Source of the DNA: JAGCJX01 sp045638645
GTDB taxonomy: Bacteria > Bacteroidota > Bacteroidia > Bacteroidales > UBA932
Direction of reading: 5' to 3'
Assembly (NCBI GenBank): GCA_045638645.1
Contig: JAZUBU010000015.1
Location: 62,001 to 126,000, forward strand
Length of the DNA: 64,000 nt
Positions 1-8,835 of the stretch are shown piece by piece. Position 1 is the first letter of the stretch. The number at the start of each line of letters is the position of its first letter. Below the pieces are notes generated by a model. It searched no databases. It saw only the letters and a program-made list of their open reading frames with translations, and was not told the DNA's origin. A program made the position numbers and the translations under genes.

Positions 1-584
<584 letters not shown>

Positions 585-608
585 AATAATGAGTTGAGTT
601 AATTGTGG

Positions 609-660
609 CAAAATTAAAAAACATTTTCCATTCTTTTCCACTTTTTTCCAAATTTATCCA
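609..660 (-). promoter_or_regulatory. mraZ promoter with four 10-bp MraZ-box-like repeats
   Basis: On the minus strand a perfect Bacteroidota -7 box TAATTTTG lies at 616-609. Immediately upstream are four abutting 10-bp units, each starting TGGA: 660-651, 650-641, 640-631 and 630-621. In E. coli, MraZ binds TGGGN units repeated every 10 bp upstream of mraZ. The same period, the near-identical unit and the position upstream of mraZ make this a likely autoregulatory operator. Here it covers the -33 region instead of lying downstream of the start of transcription. Confidence 0.7.
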
Positions 661-706
661 CAGAAGTTATGAACATGCCTTTGCAGATGGTCTGTGGATT
701 GATCTG

Positions 707-738
707 TTGATAATTCGATAGAAATTTGTCTATCTTTG
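707..738 (+). promoter_or_regulatory. Promoter of the IdeS-like protease gene
   Basis: A TTG at 707-709, a 21-bp spacer and TATCTTTG at 731-738 match the Bacteroidota sigma-ABfr promoter (TTTG-N19/21-TAnnTTTG). The start codon at 770 lies about 30 bp further on, giving a short leader. Confidence 0.6.
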
Positions 739-769
739 CAAAAAATAACGCATAATTACGTGATTTGAT

Positions 770-2416
770 ATGAAGAAATTTTTTGCTTGCATGGCCGTGT
801 TTGCTGTGCTTTTGATGGTGGGTTGTACGACGGAAACGGAGAAGCCTGCCCAGACCCTGATTCTGGAGGCGAGCCAGACCGAAATTTTGGCAGATGGCAG
901 CCAGACCGTGAATTTTACAGCGGCGTTGGACGGTAAAGAAGTGACCGCCGAAGCCCTTTATTTTCAGAAAGGAGTTTTGGAGGCGTTGGAAGGACCGTCG
1001 TTTCAGACAACGACCCCTGGCGAGTATGTTTTTTACGCTACCTATGGGGATTGCCAATCCAATGAAGTAAAGGTGGTTGCCCAAGAAGTGCCGGTTGATC
1101 CCGTGGTGGTGACTTTGCGTGTGTCCCCCTCAGAGATTGTTGCCGACGGTGTGAGTGCTGCCATTTTTGAGGTGATGTGCAATGGCGAAGATGTGACCTT
1201 GCAAAGTGAGATTTACGAGGAAGGCAGTACCGTTGCTTTGGAGGGTGTTTCTTTTTCAACGACCGAGGCGGGCGATTATACCTTCTATGCTGTGTATGAG
1301 GGCACCCAATCCAATACCGTAAAGGTTGTGGTGGAAGGACTTCCTGAAGAAGCACCGATTGAATTATCTGTGGATGTGCAGACCATCGTGGCCAACGGTC
1401 GTGAGGTGGCTACATTCATGGTGATGCAGGAGGGAGCCGACGTGACTGCAGAAGCGGCCTACTATGTGGTGGACGGCGATAAGGAAACCAAAATGAGCAA
1501 CAACAAGTTCTCTACCCTGACGGCCGGTACCTACGAATTTTATGCAACCAAAGGTGGCGCTACCTCGAACCGGGTTCAAGTTGTTGCGGAAGAAAACCAA
1601 GCGACCGGCACCAGCATCGTTTTTGCGGATGGAGTGACCATCGCTTCCGGTTGGTACGATGTGAACAAACGTGGCAACGGACAGACCCACGGTGATATCA
1701 ACATGTGTTGGGCTGCTTCTACTGCGAACATCATGCAGTGGTGGCAAGATTGCTATGTACGTGCAGGAAATACCTTGCCCGAAGAAGCTTTGAACGGACC
1801 GGGTGAAACGTATGAGCTGGCGATTATGGAGGCTTTCTGGAACGACTGGAACAACCAGCGTGGCGGTCATGCTTTCCATGGTATTCCTTGGTACATCGAA
1901 GGCATCAATGTTTGTGAAACCTTCCAAAACCAGGCCCAACCCATCCGTGGAGGCGGTTATTTGAAATCCATCTGGTCGGAAGCGAAAAAGGTGATGGAAA
2001 TGCCTTATACCCTGATTGCAGATTCGGTCTATGACAACTTTTACACTGCTGATATCAACAACTACTATATTTGGGGCAATGGTTCCGGTTTGTCCGATGA
2101 TGGTAAGTGGTTGGCTTTCTCTGAGAAAGTGGTGGAAGTCATCGGCTACGGTATGTCTTCGTTGGGTATCCAATTGGGTGGTGGTGTGCACCACGCAGTG
2201 ACCTTGTGGGGTTATGAAATTGATAACGCGACCGGAAAGGTTGTCAAATTGTGGATCACCGACTCGGATGACCAGACCCAAGAACCCAAAACACAGGAAA
2301 TCCATGAATATGAAGTGAAAATGAGTGGCGGCAAAGTCAGCATCGTGGGCAATGTCCATGGAGGCGCCCTGACTGTGATTTCCCTCTATCCGATGGTGGG
2401 TTATCCGCAACCGTAA
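770..2416 (+). CDS. Lipoprotein with three Ig-like repeats and an IdeS/Mac-type (C66) cysteine protease domain
   Basis: This 548-residue protein has a lipoprotein signal peptide (lipobox MVGC, Cys19). Three homologous Ig-like repeats of about 75 residues follow (roughly 30-105, 113-190, 196-272), each ending in a pattern like YxFYAxxxGxxSNxVxVV. The C-terminal domain from about 285 resembles streptococcal IdeS (Mac-1), which cuts IgG in the hinge. It has GWYD, Lys300, then Cys313 in MCWAAST followed by a WW pair, His475 in HHAVTLWG, and Asp498/Asp500 in WITDSDD. These correspond to IdeS Lys84, Cys94, His262, Asp284 and Asp286, so the domain should be active. The gene has its own promoter and terminator. 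I infer a cell-surface protease; whether it cuts immunoglobulin or another protein cannot be told from sequence. From memory, Treponema denticola also has a C66 protease joined to Ig-like repeats. Confidence 0.85.
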   Translation: MKKFFACMAVFAVLLMVGCTTETEKPAQTLILEASQTEILADGSQTVNFTAALDGKEVTAEALYFQKGVLEALEGPSFQTTTPGEYVFYATYGDCQSNEVKVVAQEVPVDPVVVTLRVSPSEIVADGVSAAIFEVMCNGEDVTLQSEIYEEGSTVALEGVSFSTTEAGDYTFYAVYEGTQSNTVKVVVEGLPEEAPIELSVDVQTIVANGREVATFMVMQEGADVTAEAAYYVVDGDKETKMSNNKFSTLTAGTYEFYATKGGATSNRVQVVAEENQATGTSIVFADGVTIASGWYDVNKRGNGQTHGDINMCWAASTANIMQWWQDCYVRAGNTLPEEALNGPGETYELAIMEAFWNDWNNQRGGHAFHGIPWYIEGINVCETFQNQAQPIRGGGYLKSIWSEAKKVMEMPYTLIADSVYDNFYTADINNYYIWGNGSGLSDDGKWLAFSEKVVEVIGYGMSSLGIQLGGGVHHAVTLWGYEIDNATGKVVKLWITDSDDQTQEPKTQEIHEYEVKMSGGKVSIVGNVHGGALTVISLYPMVGYPQP

Positions 2417-2438
2417 TAAGCCGTTTGTGCTGGAAATG

Positions 2439-2474
2439 AATAGAGGCCGACGTTGAGTTGGCCTCTATTTTCGT
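2439..2474 (+). terminator. Rho-independent terminator of the IdeS-like gene
   Basis: A perfect 10-bp stem AATAGAGGCC (2439-2448) pairs with GGCCTCTATT (2460-2469) around an 11-nt loop and is followed by a T-rich stretch. It lies 23 bp after the stop codon. Confidence 0.8.
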
Positions 2475-2496
2475 TTGTATGTACGGATCTTGATGA

Positions 2497-2575
2497 GGCG
2501 GTAGTCCCTGGCGGGCCTTCCCATTTCGTGGGACCCTTGCCTGTTCGGGAGCCAATGCCGCCAGGGGCTACCGCC
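2497..2575. other. Long inverted repeat, possible structured RNA or small repeat element
   Basis: The arms at 2497-2514 and 2558-2575 pair over 18 positions, 17 Watson-Crick and one G-U. The 43-nt apical part contains a further small hairpin (TCCCA/TGGGA around 2520-2533). It sits between two terminators and contains no credible ORF. It has no T-tract, so it is not itself a terminator. Confidence 0.55.
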
Positions 2576-2591
2576 ACGGTTGCCATGTATG

Positions 2592-2626
2592 AAAAAAGGG
2601 GATGACCGATAACGTCATCCCCTTTT
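2592..2626 (-). terminator. Terminator of the M81-family gene
   Basis: A 9-bp GC-rich stem, 2598-2606 with 2614-2622, is flanked by six A and four T. Read leftward it ends in a run of six T and lies about 20 bp beyond the stop codon of the M81 gene. It could also work rightward. Confidence 0.8.
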
Positions 2627-2645
2627 CATCGGCAGGTTGTGTTTC

Positions 2646-4193
2646 TTAGAAGAATACGACTTCCAATGCGGGGTCTTCCATGTCGGGGTCCAAGGGATAA
2701 ATCGGGCGTTCCAGACGTTGGTACGGGAGTTGGGTCAGTTCTTGATCCACGCCACCGCGGGTGTGGGCCATCATCCAGTCTGCACGCATGTCGTAGAGTT
2801 CTTCGGTCAGGTAACCCAGTTTGACAACGATGATGTCGGCTTCACGGGGTTTGAGGTCCAAACGGTCGAAGTCTTTTTCGTAGTGGAAGGGTTGGCGGCT
2901 TTCGGTTACGATGATTTGCATCGAGCCCATGCGGATGACCACTTGGTCGTTGTCGCCATAGTCCAAAATCTTTTCTACCTTACCGTCGATGAGTACAGGG
3001 CCGGCATAACGGTTGTCCACCATTGCTCCAGCATATTCGCGAACGCGTCCGCCTATACCTACTTTGCGGGCAGCTTCCACTACTTTCGGACCCGGAATCG
3101 AAGCATAAATGAGGCGTTTTCCGGATTTCTTTTGGAATTCGGGACGTTCCAGCAACTTGGACAAGGTCCAGGTTACGTCACCGGCACCGCCAGCGGTGGG
3201 GTTGTCTCCCATGTCGCTGATAAAATAGGGACGTACCTTGCTTTGAAGAGCTTGTTCAAGGACCTCTTCCAAGGTAGCCGTCGGAGCTACAAATTCAAAG
3301 TCGTGGCGGATGGACCAGAAGTGTTCTGCCAATTGTTTGGCTCCGGCTTCCACTTCTTTTTTGTTGTCCCCTACAACCATTACAACACCGTGGTTACGAG
3401 GTTCGTCAGCCCAAGGATAGGACATCCAGATGGCGGCATCCACAACACCCGCCTTTGCTTCGATGGGAACAATGGCATCGTACAAGGATTTTCCCGGTTC
3501 TACGCGGGTGGAGGTTTTCTCGCCCGGAAGCAAGATCGGAACTTTTACCCAGGCTTTGTATTTCGGTTTGCCAAGACCCTTTTCGAGGCGCTCCAGCAAA
3601 TTGACGATGGCCCGTTCACGGGAAATGTAGCGGTCGGTGTGCGGGGACATACGGAACGATGTGATCAGGTCAGTAGCTTTTGCGAGACGATGGGATACGC
3701 AACCGTGCGGGTCCATGGATGTGGAGATGATTACGTCGTCTCCTACCACTTCGCGGATTTTGGTGATGTAATCTCCTTCCGGGTCATCCAGGCCTTCCAC
3801 ACTCATGGCTCCGTGGATATCCAGGAAGATGCCGTCGTAGGGCATGCCGGCTTTCAGCAATCGCAGGGATTGGTTGAGCAAGGTGTCGTAACATTCGCGG
3901 GTGACCATGCCTCCCGGTGTTGCCCAGGCAACCACGGCGGGTACCCAGTCAGCACGATTCAGCAAGGTGGAGTCTTCGCGGAAGAACGGGTAGGATTGGA
4001 GAATGTCTTCTCCGTATTTTGCACGGAACATGTCCAGGGTCGTCCTGGCGGGGGAGAAGGTGCTGCATTCAACCCCCACGCCCACAATGGCGATGCGAGG
4101 TTTCTTGATTTCGCTTTGGCAAGCAACCAGTGTTCCTAACATTAAGAACAACAAAAAGATGCGTTTATACGCGGAAGATAGGATCTTTTTCAT
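2646..4193 (-). CDS. M81 family (MlrC-like) metallopeptidase, predicted lipoprotein
   Basis: This protein of about 515 residues begins with a lipoprotein signal (MKKILSS...LGTLVAC). It then matches the MlrC/DUF1485 family, first described as microcystinase C. Visible motifs are GVGVECSTFSP near the mature N terminus, FLDIHGAM, SMDPHGC and, in the C-terminal half, DMGDNPTAGGAGD. The His and Asp residues of the FLDIHG and DPHG motifs are the expected metal ligands. I prefer ATG 4193 to ATG 4202 because it opens a standard MKK signal peptide. The gene stands alone with its own promoter and terminator. Most bacterial M81 proteins are cytoplasmic, so export as a lipoprotein is unusual. The substrate is unknown. 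Confidence 0.85.
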   Translation of the reverse strand: MKKILSSAYKRIFLLFLMLGTLVACQSEIKKPRIAIVGVGVECSTFSPARTTLDMFRAKYGEDILQSYPFFREDSTLLNRADWVPAVVAWATPGGMVTRECYDTLLNQSLRLLKAGMPYDGIFLDIHGAMSVEGLDDPEGDYITKIREVVGDDVIISTSMDPHGCVSHRLAKATDLITSFRMSPHTDRYISRERAIVNLLERLEKGLGKPKYKAWVKVPILLPGEKTSTRVEPGKSLYDAIVPIEAKAGVVDAAIWMSYPWADEPRNHGVVMVVGDNKKEVEAGAKQLAEHFWSIRHDFEFVAPTATLEEVLEQALQSKVRPYFISDMGDNPTAGGAGDVTWTLSKLLERPEFQKKSGKRLIYASIPGPKVVEAARKVGIGGRVREYAGAMVDNRYAGPVLIDGKVEKILDYGDNDQVVIRMGSMQIIVTESRQPFHYEKDFDRLDLKPREADIIVVKLGYLTEELYDMRADWMMAHTRGGVDQELTQLPYQRLERPIYPLDPDMEDPALEVVFF

Positions 4194-4222
4194 ACCATTC
4201 AATTTTTCAGTATCAGAATCGA

Positions 4223-4230
4223 CAAAAGTA
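4223..4230 (-). promoter_or_regulatory. Candidate -7 box of the M81-family gene
   Basis: TACTTTTG on the minus strand fits TAnnTTTG and lies 29 bp upstream of the ATG. A second minus-strand match, TATATTTG, lies at 4282-4275. No clear -33 element is seen for the first. Confidence 0.45.
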
Positions 4231-4291
4231 GAAAAAATATCAGATTCTTTCTGAAAAATAAACTACCTTGCGAACAAATATAACTTGATTT

Positions 4292-5566
4292 ATGAGACTC
4301 GATCGATTCCTATATTCCTTGATTTTTGTATGGACCCTGATGAGCTGCGGTTGTCAGTCAGGCTCGCGCGAACACGAAAAACAGGCCATCCAACCTCCGT
4401 TGGAGGTTTCTGAAGAAGTGAGTGAGTACGGTATTCCTCTTTCCGAATATGAGGTGAGGGAATCAAAAGTCCGTTCGGGGGACTATTTCTCCACGGTTTT
4501 GCAGCGGCTGGGACTGACCTTGAACGAAGCCTACCAGGTGAGCGAGGCAAGCAAAGGAATCTTTGATGTGACGAAGTTCAAGATTGGAAATGCCTATCAC
4601 GCTTATTTTCCGAAGAATGGAGAAGAGCGGGCAGATTACATGGTTTACGAACAAGACAGCCGTTCGTATGTGGTTTTTGGCTTGCGTGATTCCATCTTTG
4701 TGCAGGTCCATGAGAAACAGATGGAGATTACCCGGGAATATGCCGAGGTAACCATCCGACAATCGTTGTGGAGTGATTGTGTGAAGGCGGGCGTCAGTCC
4801 GTTGCTGGCGATCCGTCTGGCCGACATTTATGCCTGGACCATTGACTTTTTTGGTGTACAGCCGGGTGATTCGTTTCGGGCGGTGTATGAACTGGTGAAC
4901 CATCGCGGAGAGGTGTTGGACATCAACCGGGTTTTGTATGCGGAATTTGTCCACAACGGCCATTCCTATCCTTGTTATTGGTTCGAAGAAACGGCGGGTG
5001 GCAACCAATATTGGAACGAAAAAGGAGAAAGTCTTCGGAAAGCTTTTTTGAAGGCTCCCTTGAATTATACGCGCATCAGTTCCGGCTTTTCGTATAACCG
5101 GAAGCATCCGGTGACCCGGAAGGTCCAACCCCATACGGGAATTGACTATGCAGCTCCGACCGGAACCCCCGTCATGAGTATCGGTGACGGCGTTGTGATT
5201 TCAAAAGGTTATGCCGGAGCCGGAGGGAATACGGTAAAAATCCGTCACAATTCGGTGTACACCTCGGCCTATCTGCATTTGTCCCGGTATGCCAAGGGAT
5301 TGAATGTAGGGGACCGTGTGCGTCAGGGTGAGGTCATCGGTTACGTGGGAAGTACCGGCCGTTCTACCGGGCCCCATCTGGACTTCCGGATTTGGAAGAA
5401 TGGAACACCCATCAACCCGTTGAAAATGGAGTCACCTCCGTCAGAGCCGATTCAACCGGAAAACATGCCCATGTTCGAAGCGGCCAAAAAAGAAGCCGAC
5501 CACGCAGTGATTGCTCACTTGGCGGCCGGTTATCTGAAACAGTCATTGGAACGGCTTATTCGTTAG
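4292..5566 (+). CDS. M23 family metallopeptidase, lipoprotein
   Basis: This 424-residue protein has a lipoprotein signal (lipobox TLMSC, Cys19) and a LysM/OapA-like region around 55-110 ([17 protein letters not shown]). The LytM/M23 domain at about 265-385 has HTGIDYAAP (HxxxD zinc ligands) and the catalytic-site motif [10 protein letters not shown]. It ends in [12 protein letters not shown], where most M23 peptidases have HLHF; Asp replaces the last zinc-ligand His, a variant I recall in other Bacteroidota. The predicted role is cleavage of peptide crosslinks in periplasmic peptidoglycan. It is convergent with lptB and the coding ends overlap by 11 bp. Confidence 0.88.
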   Translation: MRLDRFLYSLIFVWTLMSCGCQSGSREHEKQAIQPPLEVSEEVSEYGIPLSEYEVRESKVRSGDYFSTVLQRLGLTLNEAYQVSEASKGIFDVTKFKIGNAYHAYFPKNGEERADYMVYEQDSRSYVVFGLRDSIFVQVHEKQMEITREYAEVTIRQSLWSDCVKAGVSPLLAIRLADIYAWTIDFFGVQPGDSFRAVYELVNHRGEVLDINRVLYAEFVHNGHSYPCYWFEETAGGNQYWNEKGESLRKAFLKAPLNYTRISSGFSYNRKHPVTRKVQPHTGIDYAAPTGTPVMSIGDGVVISKGYAGAGGNTVKIRHNSVYTSAYLHLSRYAKGLNVGDRVRQGEVIGYVGSTGRSTGPHLDFRIWKNGTPINPLKMESPPSEPIQPENMPMFEAAKKEADHAVIAHLAAGYLKQSLERLIR

Positions 5567-6320
5567 ATTCGTCTTCTTTCCGTTCCCGAAGTACGGCTTT
5601 GCGGAGTTCGAAGTTTTGTCCCAAATATTTCCGGCGAACTTCGGGGTTGTTGGCGAGCATTTCGGCCGTACCGCTTTCCAGGATGTTCCCTTCATAGAGG
5701 AGATAGGCCCGGTCTGTGATGGCCAGGGTTTCGTGTACGTTGTGGTCGGTGATGATGATGCCGATGTTTTTCTTTTTCAGTTTGGCGATGATGTGTTGGA
5801 TGTCTTCCACAGCAATCGGGTCTACGCCGGCGAAGGGTTCATCCAGCAGGATGAACTTGGGGTCAATGGCCAAGGCTCGTGCGATTTCGCACCGGCGACG
5901 TTCCCCTCCGGACAATTGGATTCCCAGGCTTTTGCGGACCTTGTGCAGACCAAATTCATCAATGAGGCCTTCCAGACGGTCTTTCCGTTCGGATTTGGGC
6001 ACTCCACACATTTCCATGATGGAGAGGATGTTGTTTTCTACACTCATTTTGCGGAAAACGGAGGCTTCTTGAGCCAGGTAACCCAGACCCCGTTGGGCCC
6101 GTTTGTACATTGGCAGATCCGTGATTTCCTCGTCGTCCAGGAAGATTTTTCCGGAGTTGGGCTTGATCAATCCGGTAATCATATAGAAACTGGTGGTCTT
6201 GCCGGCTCCGTTGGGTCCCAAAAGACCCACAATCTCTCCTTGGTCCACGTGGATGGAGACACCTTTAACAACGGTCCGGATGCCGTATTTTTTGACCAGG
6301 TCGGTACAGTACAATCGCAT
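5556..6320 (-). CDS. lptB: LPS export ABC transporter ATP-binding protein LptB
   Basis: This 254-residue ATPase has Walker [10 protein letters not shown] (about 35-43), signature LSGGERRR and Walker [14 protein letters not shown]. The C-terminal part ([20 protein letters not shown]) is typical of LptB. LptB powers extraction of lipopolysaccharide from the inner membrane with LptF and LptG, both encoded near the right end of this window (57645 and 61152). The gene is the last of a leftward group and starts 2 bp after the dnaX stop. Confidence 0.95.
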   Translation of the reverse strand: MRLYCTDLVKKYGIRTVVKGVSIHVDQGEIVGLLGPNGAGKTTSFYMITGLIKPNSGKIFLDDEEITDLPMYKRAQRGLGYLAQEASVFRKMSVENNILSIMEMCGVPKSERKDRLEGLIDEFGLHKVRKSLGIQLSGGERRRCEIARALAIDPKFILLDEPFAGVDPIAVEDIQHIIAKLKKKNIGIIITDHNVHETLAITDRAYLLYEGNILESGTAEMLANNPEVRRKYLGQNFELRKAVLRERKEDESNE

Positions 6321-6322
6321 AG

Positions 6323-8188
6323 TTACTTAATGTCTAAGTCCAAATCGGTTTTAAGTTGTCGAAGTTCTTCGTGATCCGCAAACATCTGTCTGGCTTTCTC
6401 CGAAGGCATGTAGGGTTTTGCTGCGGATTTTGTTTCATCCGGGGTTACTTCTACCAAGATCCGTACCGAGGCGTTTTTCAGGTTCTTGCGGATGAATTCT
6501 TCCATTTCCGGCAGGTTCTTTTTGCAGATCCAGTCCTGTTGGGAGGCATTGTCCACAAAGAAAGTGACGCTGGGGGATTCGGTATCGAGGTGAAAGATTA
6601 GTTTCGATTTCTGCAGGGCTGCTGCCAGGGAGAGGCGGTTTTTCTCCTGTTGGTCTTGGATGTAAGCGTTCCAGACGGGCATGAAGTCTGCTTCGTTGAA
6701 CGGTCTGTTTTCCTGGATAGTCTGCTGCTGATCCAGTTGGGTTGCGGCCTGTGCCTGTGCCAGCATGGCTTTGAGGGAGACCCCGGGGGTTTTCCGAGGG
6801 GAAGCAGCCGGACTCGGGGTTGACGAGGTGGGCGAAACTTCGGTCGGGGCTGACATGGCAGGAGTCGCCGCCTTGGGTGCGGCTGTCGGTGCGGCTGGAG
6901 TCGCTGTTGCGGGGTTTTCTGCAGCGGGTGTCGTTGCTACAGGGGGCGCTACCGGTGTTGTAATGGGCGTTGCAGCGGGCGTTGTGACGGGTGTCACTAC
7001 AGCCGTGGTTGCGGACAGGGTGGGGCTCGTAGCAGCAGGGCTCTTCGGGGCCGAGGCTGCGGGGACCGGTGTCGGTTGTGTAGCTGTGGTTGTCTGAGCT
7101 GTCAGCATCGCCCATTTGATCAGGGCGAATTCAATCAGCAAACGCTGGTTACCGGCTTGTTTGAATCCGGCTTCGCAGGTGGTTGTTATGCTGAGTGCCT
7201 GATACAACCATTTGACGGAGCAAAGGACCGCCTGTGCCTCGTATTGGGAAACAATGGTCGGAGGCAGGGATAGCAACGACTTGGAGGCTTCGTGTTTGCA
7301 GACCAACAGGTCCCGCAAGTGGGAACTTAACCCAGAGAGGAAGTGGAGCGCGTTGAATCCTTTTCGCAGCACTTCGTCAAACAGCAGCAGGGCGGTGGTA
7401 TGGTCGCCTTGCAGGGCTGCTTGGGTCAGTTTGAAATAATATTCGTAGTCCAGGACGTTGAGGTTTTGCACGACCTGGTTGTATCGGATTTCCTTTCCAC
7501 AAAAGGCGACCGTCTGGTCAAAGAGCGTCAATGCATCGCGCATGGCGCCGTCTGCTTTTTGCGCCAGGATGTGAAGGGCATCTTCTTCGATGGAGACACC
7601 CTCCTGTTGGGCGATTTGTTGCAGGTTGCTGACAATGTCCGGAATGGAAATCCGGTTGAAGTCGTAGGTCTGGCATCGGGAGAGAATGGTCGGGAGAATT
7701 TTGTGTTTCTCCGTGGTCGCCAAGATGAAGATGGCGTGAGCCGGCGGTTCCTCCAAGGTTTTGAGGAAGGCGTTGAAAGCGGATGCCGAGAGCATATGGA
7801 CCTCGTCGATGATGAATACACCGTACTTGCCGACTTGGGGCGGAATGCGGACCATTTCGGTCAGGTTCCGGATGTCGTCCACGGAGTTGTTGGAAGCTGC
7901 GTCCAATTCGTGGATGCAGTAGGACCGGCCTTCTGCAAAAGACTGACAGGACTCACAGACTCCGCAGGGTTCCATGTCGGCGGAGGGATTCATGCAGTTG
8001 ATGGATTTGGCAAAAATCCGGGCCGTGGTCGTTTTGCCGACGCCACGGGGACCGCAGAAAAGGTAGGCGTGTGCCAACTGGTCGCGAAGGATGGAGTTCT
8101 TCAGGGTCCGGGCGATGTTGTCCTGCCCGATGAGGGATTCAAAGCTGTTGGGCCGGTATTTCCGGGCCGATACGACGAATTGTTCCAT
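6323..8188 (-). CDS. dnaX: DNA polymerase III subunit gamma/tau
   Basis: This 621-residue clamp-loader subunit starts [22 protein letters not shown]. It has Walker [10 protein letters not shown] near 49-57, a four-Cys zinc site (INC...CGVCESC) and the DEVHML and LEEPPAHA motifs of the AAA+ domain. From about 375 to 500 there is a low-complexity Ala/Pro/Thr/Val linker, followed by a tau-like C-terminal domain (about 500-615). DnaX loads the sliding clamp and bridges the polymerase. I see no clear slippery heptamer, so only the full-length form is predicted. It lies 3 bp from the upstream methyltransferase gene. Confidence 0.95.
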   Translation of the reverse strand: MEQFVVSARKYRPNSFESLIGQDNIARTLKNSILRDQLAHAYLFCGPRGVGKTTTARIFAKSINCMNPSADMEPCGVCESCQSFAEGRSYCIHELDAASNNSVDDIRNLTEMVRIPPQVGKYGVFIIDEVHMLSASAFNAFLKTLEEPPAHAIFILATTEKHKILPTILSRCQTYDFNRISIPDIVSNLQQIAQQEGVSIEEDALHILAQKADGAMRDALTLFDQTVAFCGKEIRYNQVVQNLNVLDYEYYFKLTQAALQGDHTTALLLFDEVLRKGFNALHFLSGLSSHLRDLLVCKHEASKSLLSLPPTIVSQYEAQAVLCSVKWLYQALSITTTCEAGFKQAGNQRLLIEFALIKWAMLTAQTTTATQPTPVPAASAPKSPAATSPTLSATTAVVTPVTTPAATPITTPVAPPVATTPAAENPATATPAAPTAAPKAATPAMSAPTEVSPTSSTPSPAASPRKTPGVSLKAMLAQAQAATQLDQQQTIQENRPFNEADFMPVWNAYIQDQQEKNRLSLAAALQKSKLIFHLDTESPSVTFFVDNASQQDWICKKNLPEMEEFIRKNLKNASVRILVEVTPDETKSAAKPYMPSEKARQMFADHEELRQLKTDLDLDIK

Positions 8189-8191
8189 ACC

Positions 8192-8830
8192 CTACAAAGT
8201 TACAATATTTTTTTTAACACGGATCAAATAAAGGCCGTCGCGTATGGGCAACAGGACACTTTCAAAACAGGGATCCTGGGCTACCCGGGCATTGAATTGC
8301 AGGATGGCTTGGGTCTGGGCATCCTGCGGAGGGTTGTCCAACAATACCTTGCCGTCCCAGAGTACATTGTCTGCCAGGATGTAGCCGCCCGGCCGTAGGA
8401 GGGGAAGTACCAGATCCAGGTAGCGGGGATAGTCTCGTTTGTTGGCATCGATGTATACCAGGTCGTACAACTCTCCTTCCAGGGAGGGGATCAGGGCGCA
8501 CGCATCGCCCAGCAGAAGTCGGGCCCGTTCTTGTCCAGGCTCCAGCAGACCGGCCCGGCGGAAACCCTCCAGAATCAGGTCCTCCAGTTCGTCGTTGATT
8601 TCCAGGGCATCCAGTCGGCCTCCTTCCTGAAGTCCGCGGGAAAGACAGACGGCGGAGTAGCCGGTAAAGGTACCCAACTCCAGGATGTGTTTGGGTTGAA
8701 TCATCAGTGAGATGAGCTGCAGCAACCGGCCTTGGTCTCCGCTGGAGAGCATTCTTGCATGTTTGGTTTTCAAGTGCGTCTGCCGCTCGATCCATTGGAG
8801 GGCATCGTGGATCTGTTTTTCCCTTGACAT
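8192..8830 (-). CDS. O-methyltransferase (class I SAM-dependent, family 3)
   Basis: This 212-residue protein has the O-methyltransferase_3 pattern: ELGTFTGYS as SAM-binding motif I (about 52-60), ALEIND, DLVYIDANKRDYP, and DNVLWDGKV, where catechol-type family members bind the metal. Relatives methylate catechols or other small phenolics, but the natural substrate in Bacteroidota is not established. It sits 5 bp after the M16 peptidase gene and 3 bp before dnaX, so co-transcription is likely. Confidence 0.85.
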   Translation of the reverse strand: MSREKQIHDALQWIERQTHLKTKHARMLSSGDQGRLLQLISLMIQPKHILELGTFTGYSAVCLSRGLQEGGRLDALEINDELEDLILEGFRRAGLLEPGQERARLLLGDACALIPSLEGELYDLVYIDANKRDYPRYLDLVLPLLRPGGYILADNVLWDGKVLLDNPPQDAQTQAILQFNARVAQDPCFESVLLPIRDGLYLIRVKKNIVTL

Positions 8831-8835
8831 ACGAT

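Noticed and set aside
621..660. Possible short CRISPR-like or microsatellite repeat
   Set aside because: The units abut without spacers and match the period and position of MraZ boxes.
770..2416. Possible C10 (streptopain-like) or papain-like assignment of the protease domain
   Set aside because: The GWYD start, HxxxLWG around the His and TDSD acid pair fit the IdeS/Mac family (C66) much better.
2637..4139. 500-codon open frame on the plus strand
   Set aside because: It is antisense to the M81 gene, has no domain I recognise, and its length follows from codon bias in the true gene.
6323..8188. Programmed frameshift in dnaX to make a short gamma form
   Set aside because: No homopolymeric slippery heptamer with a following hairpin was seen at a suitable place.
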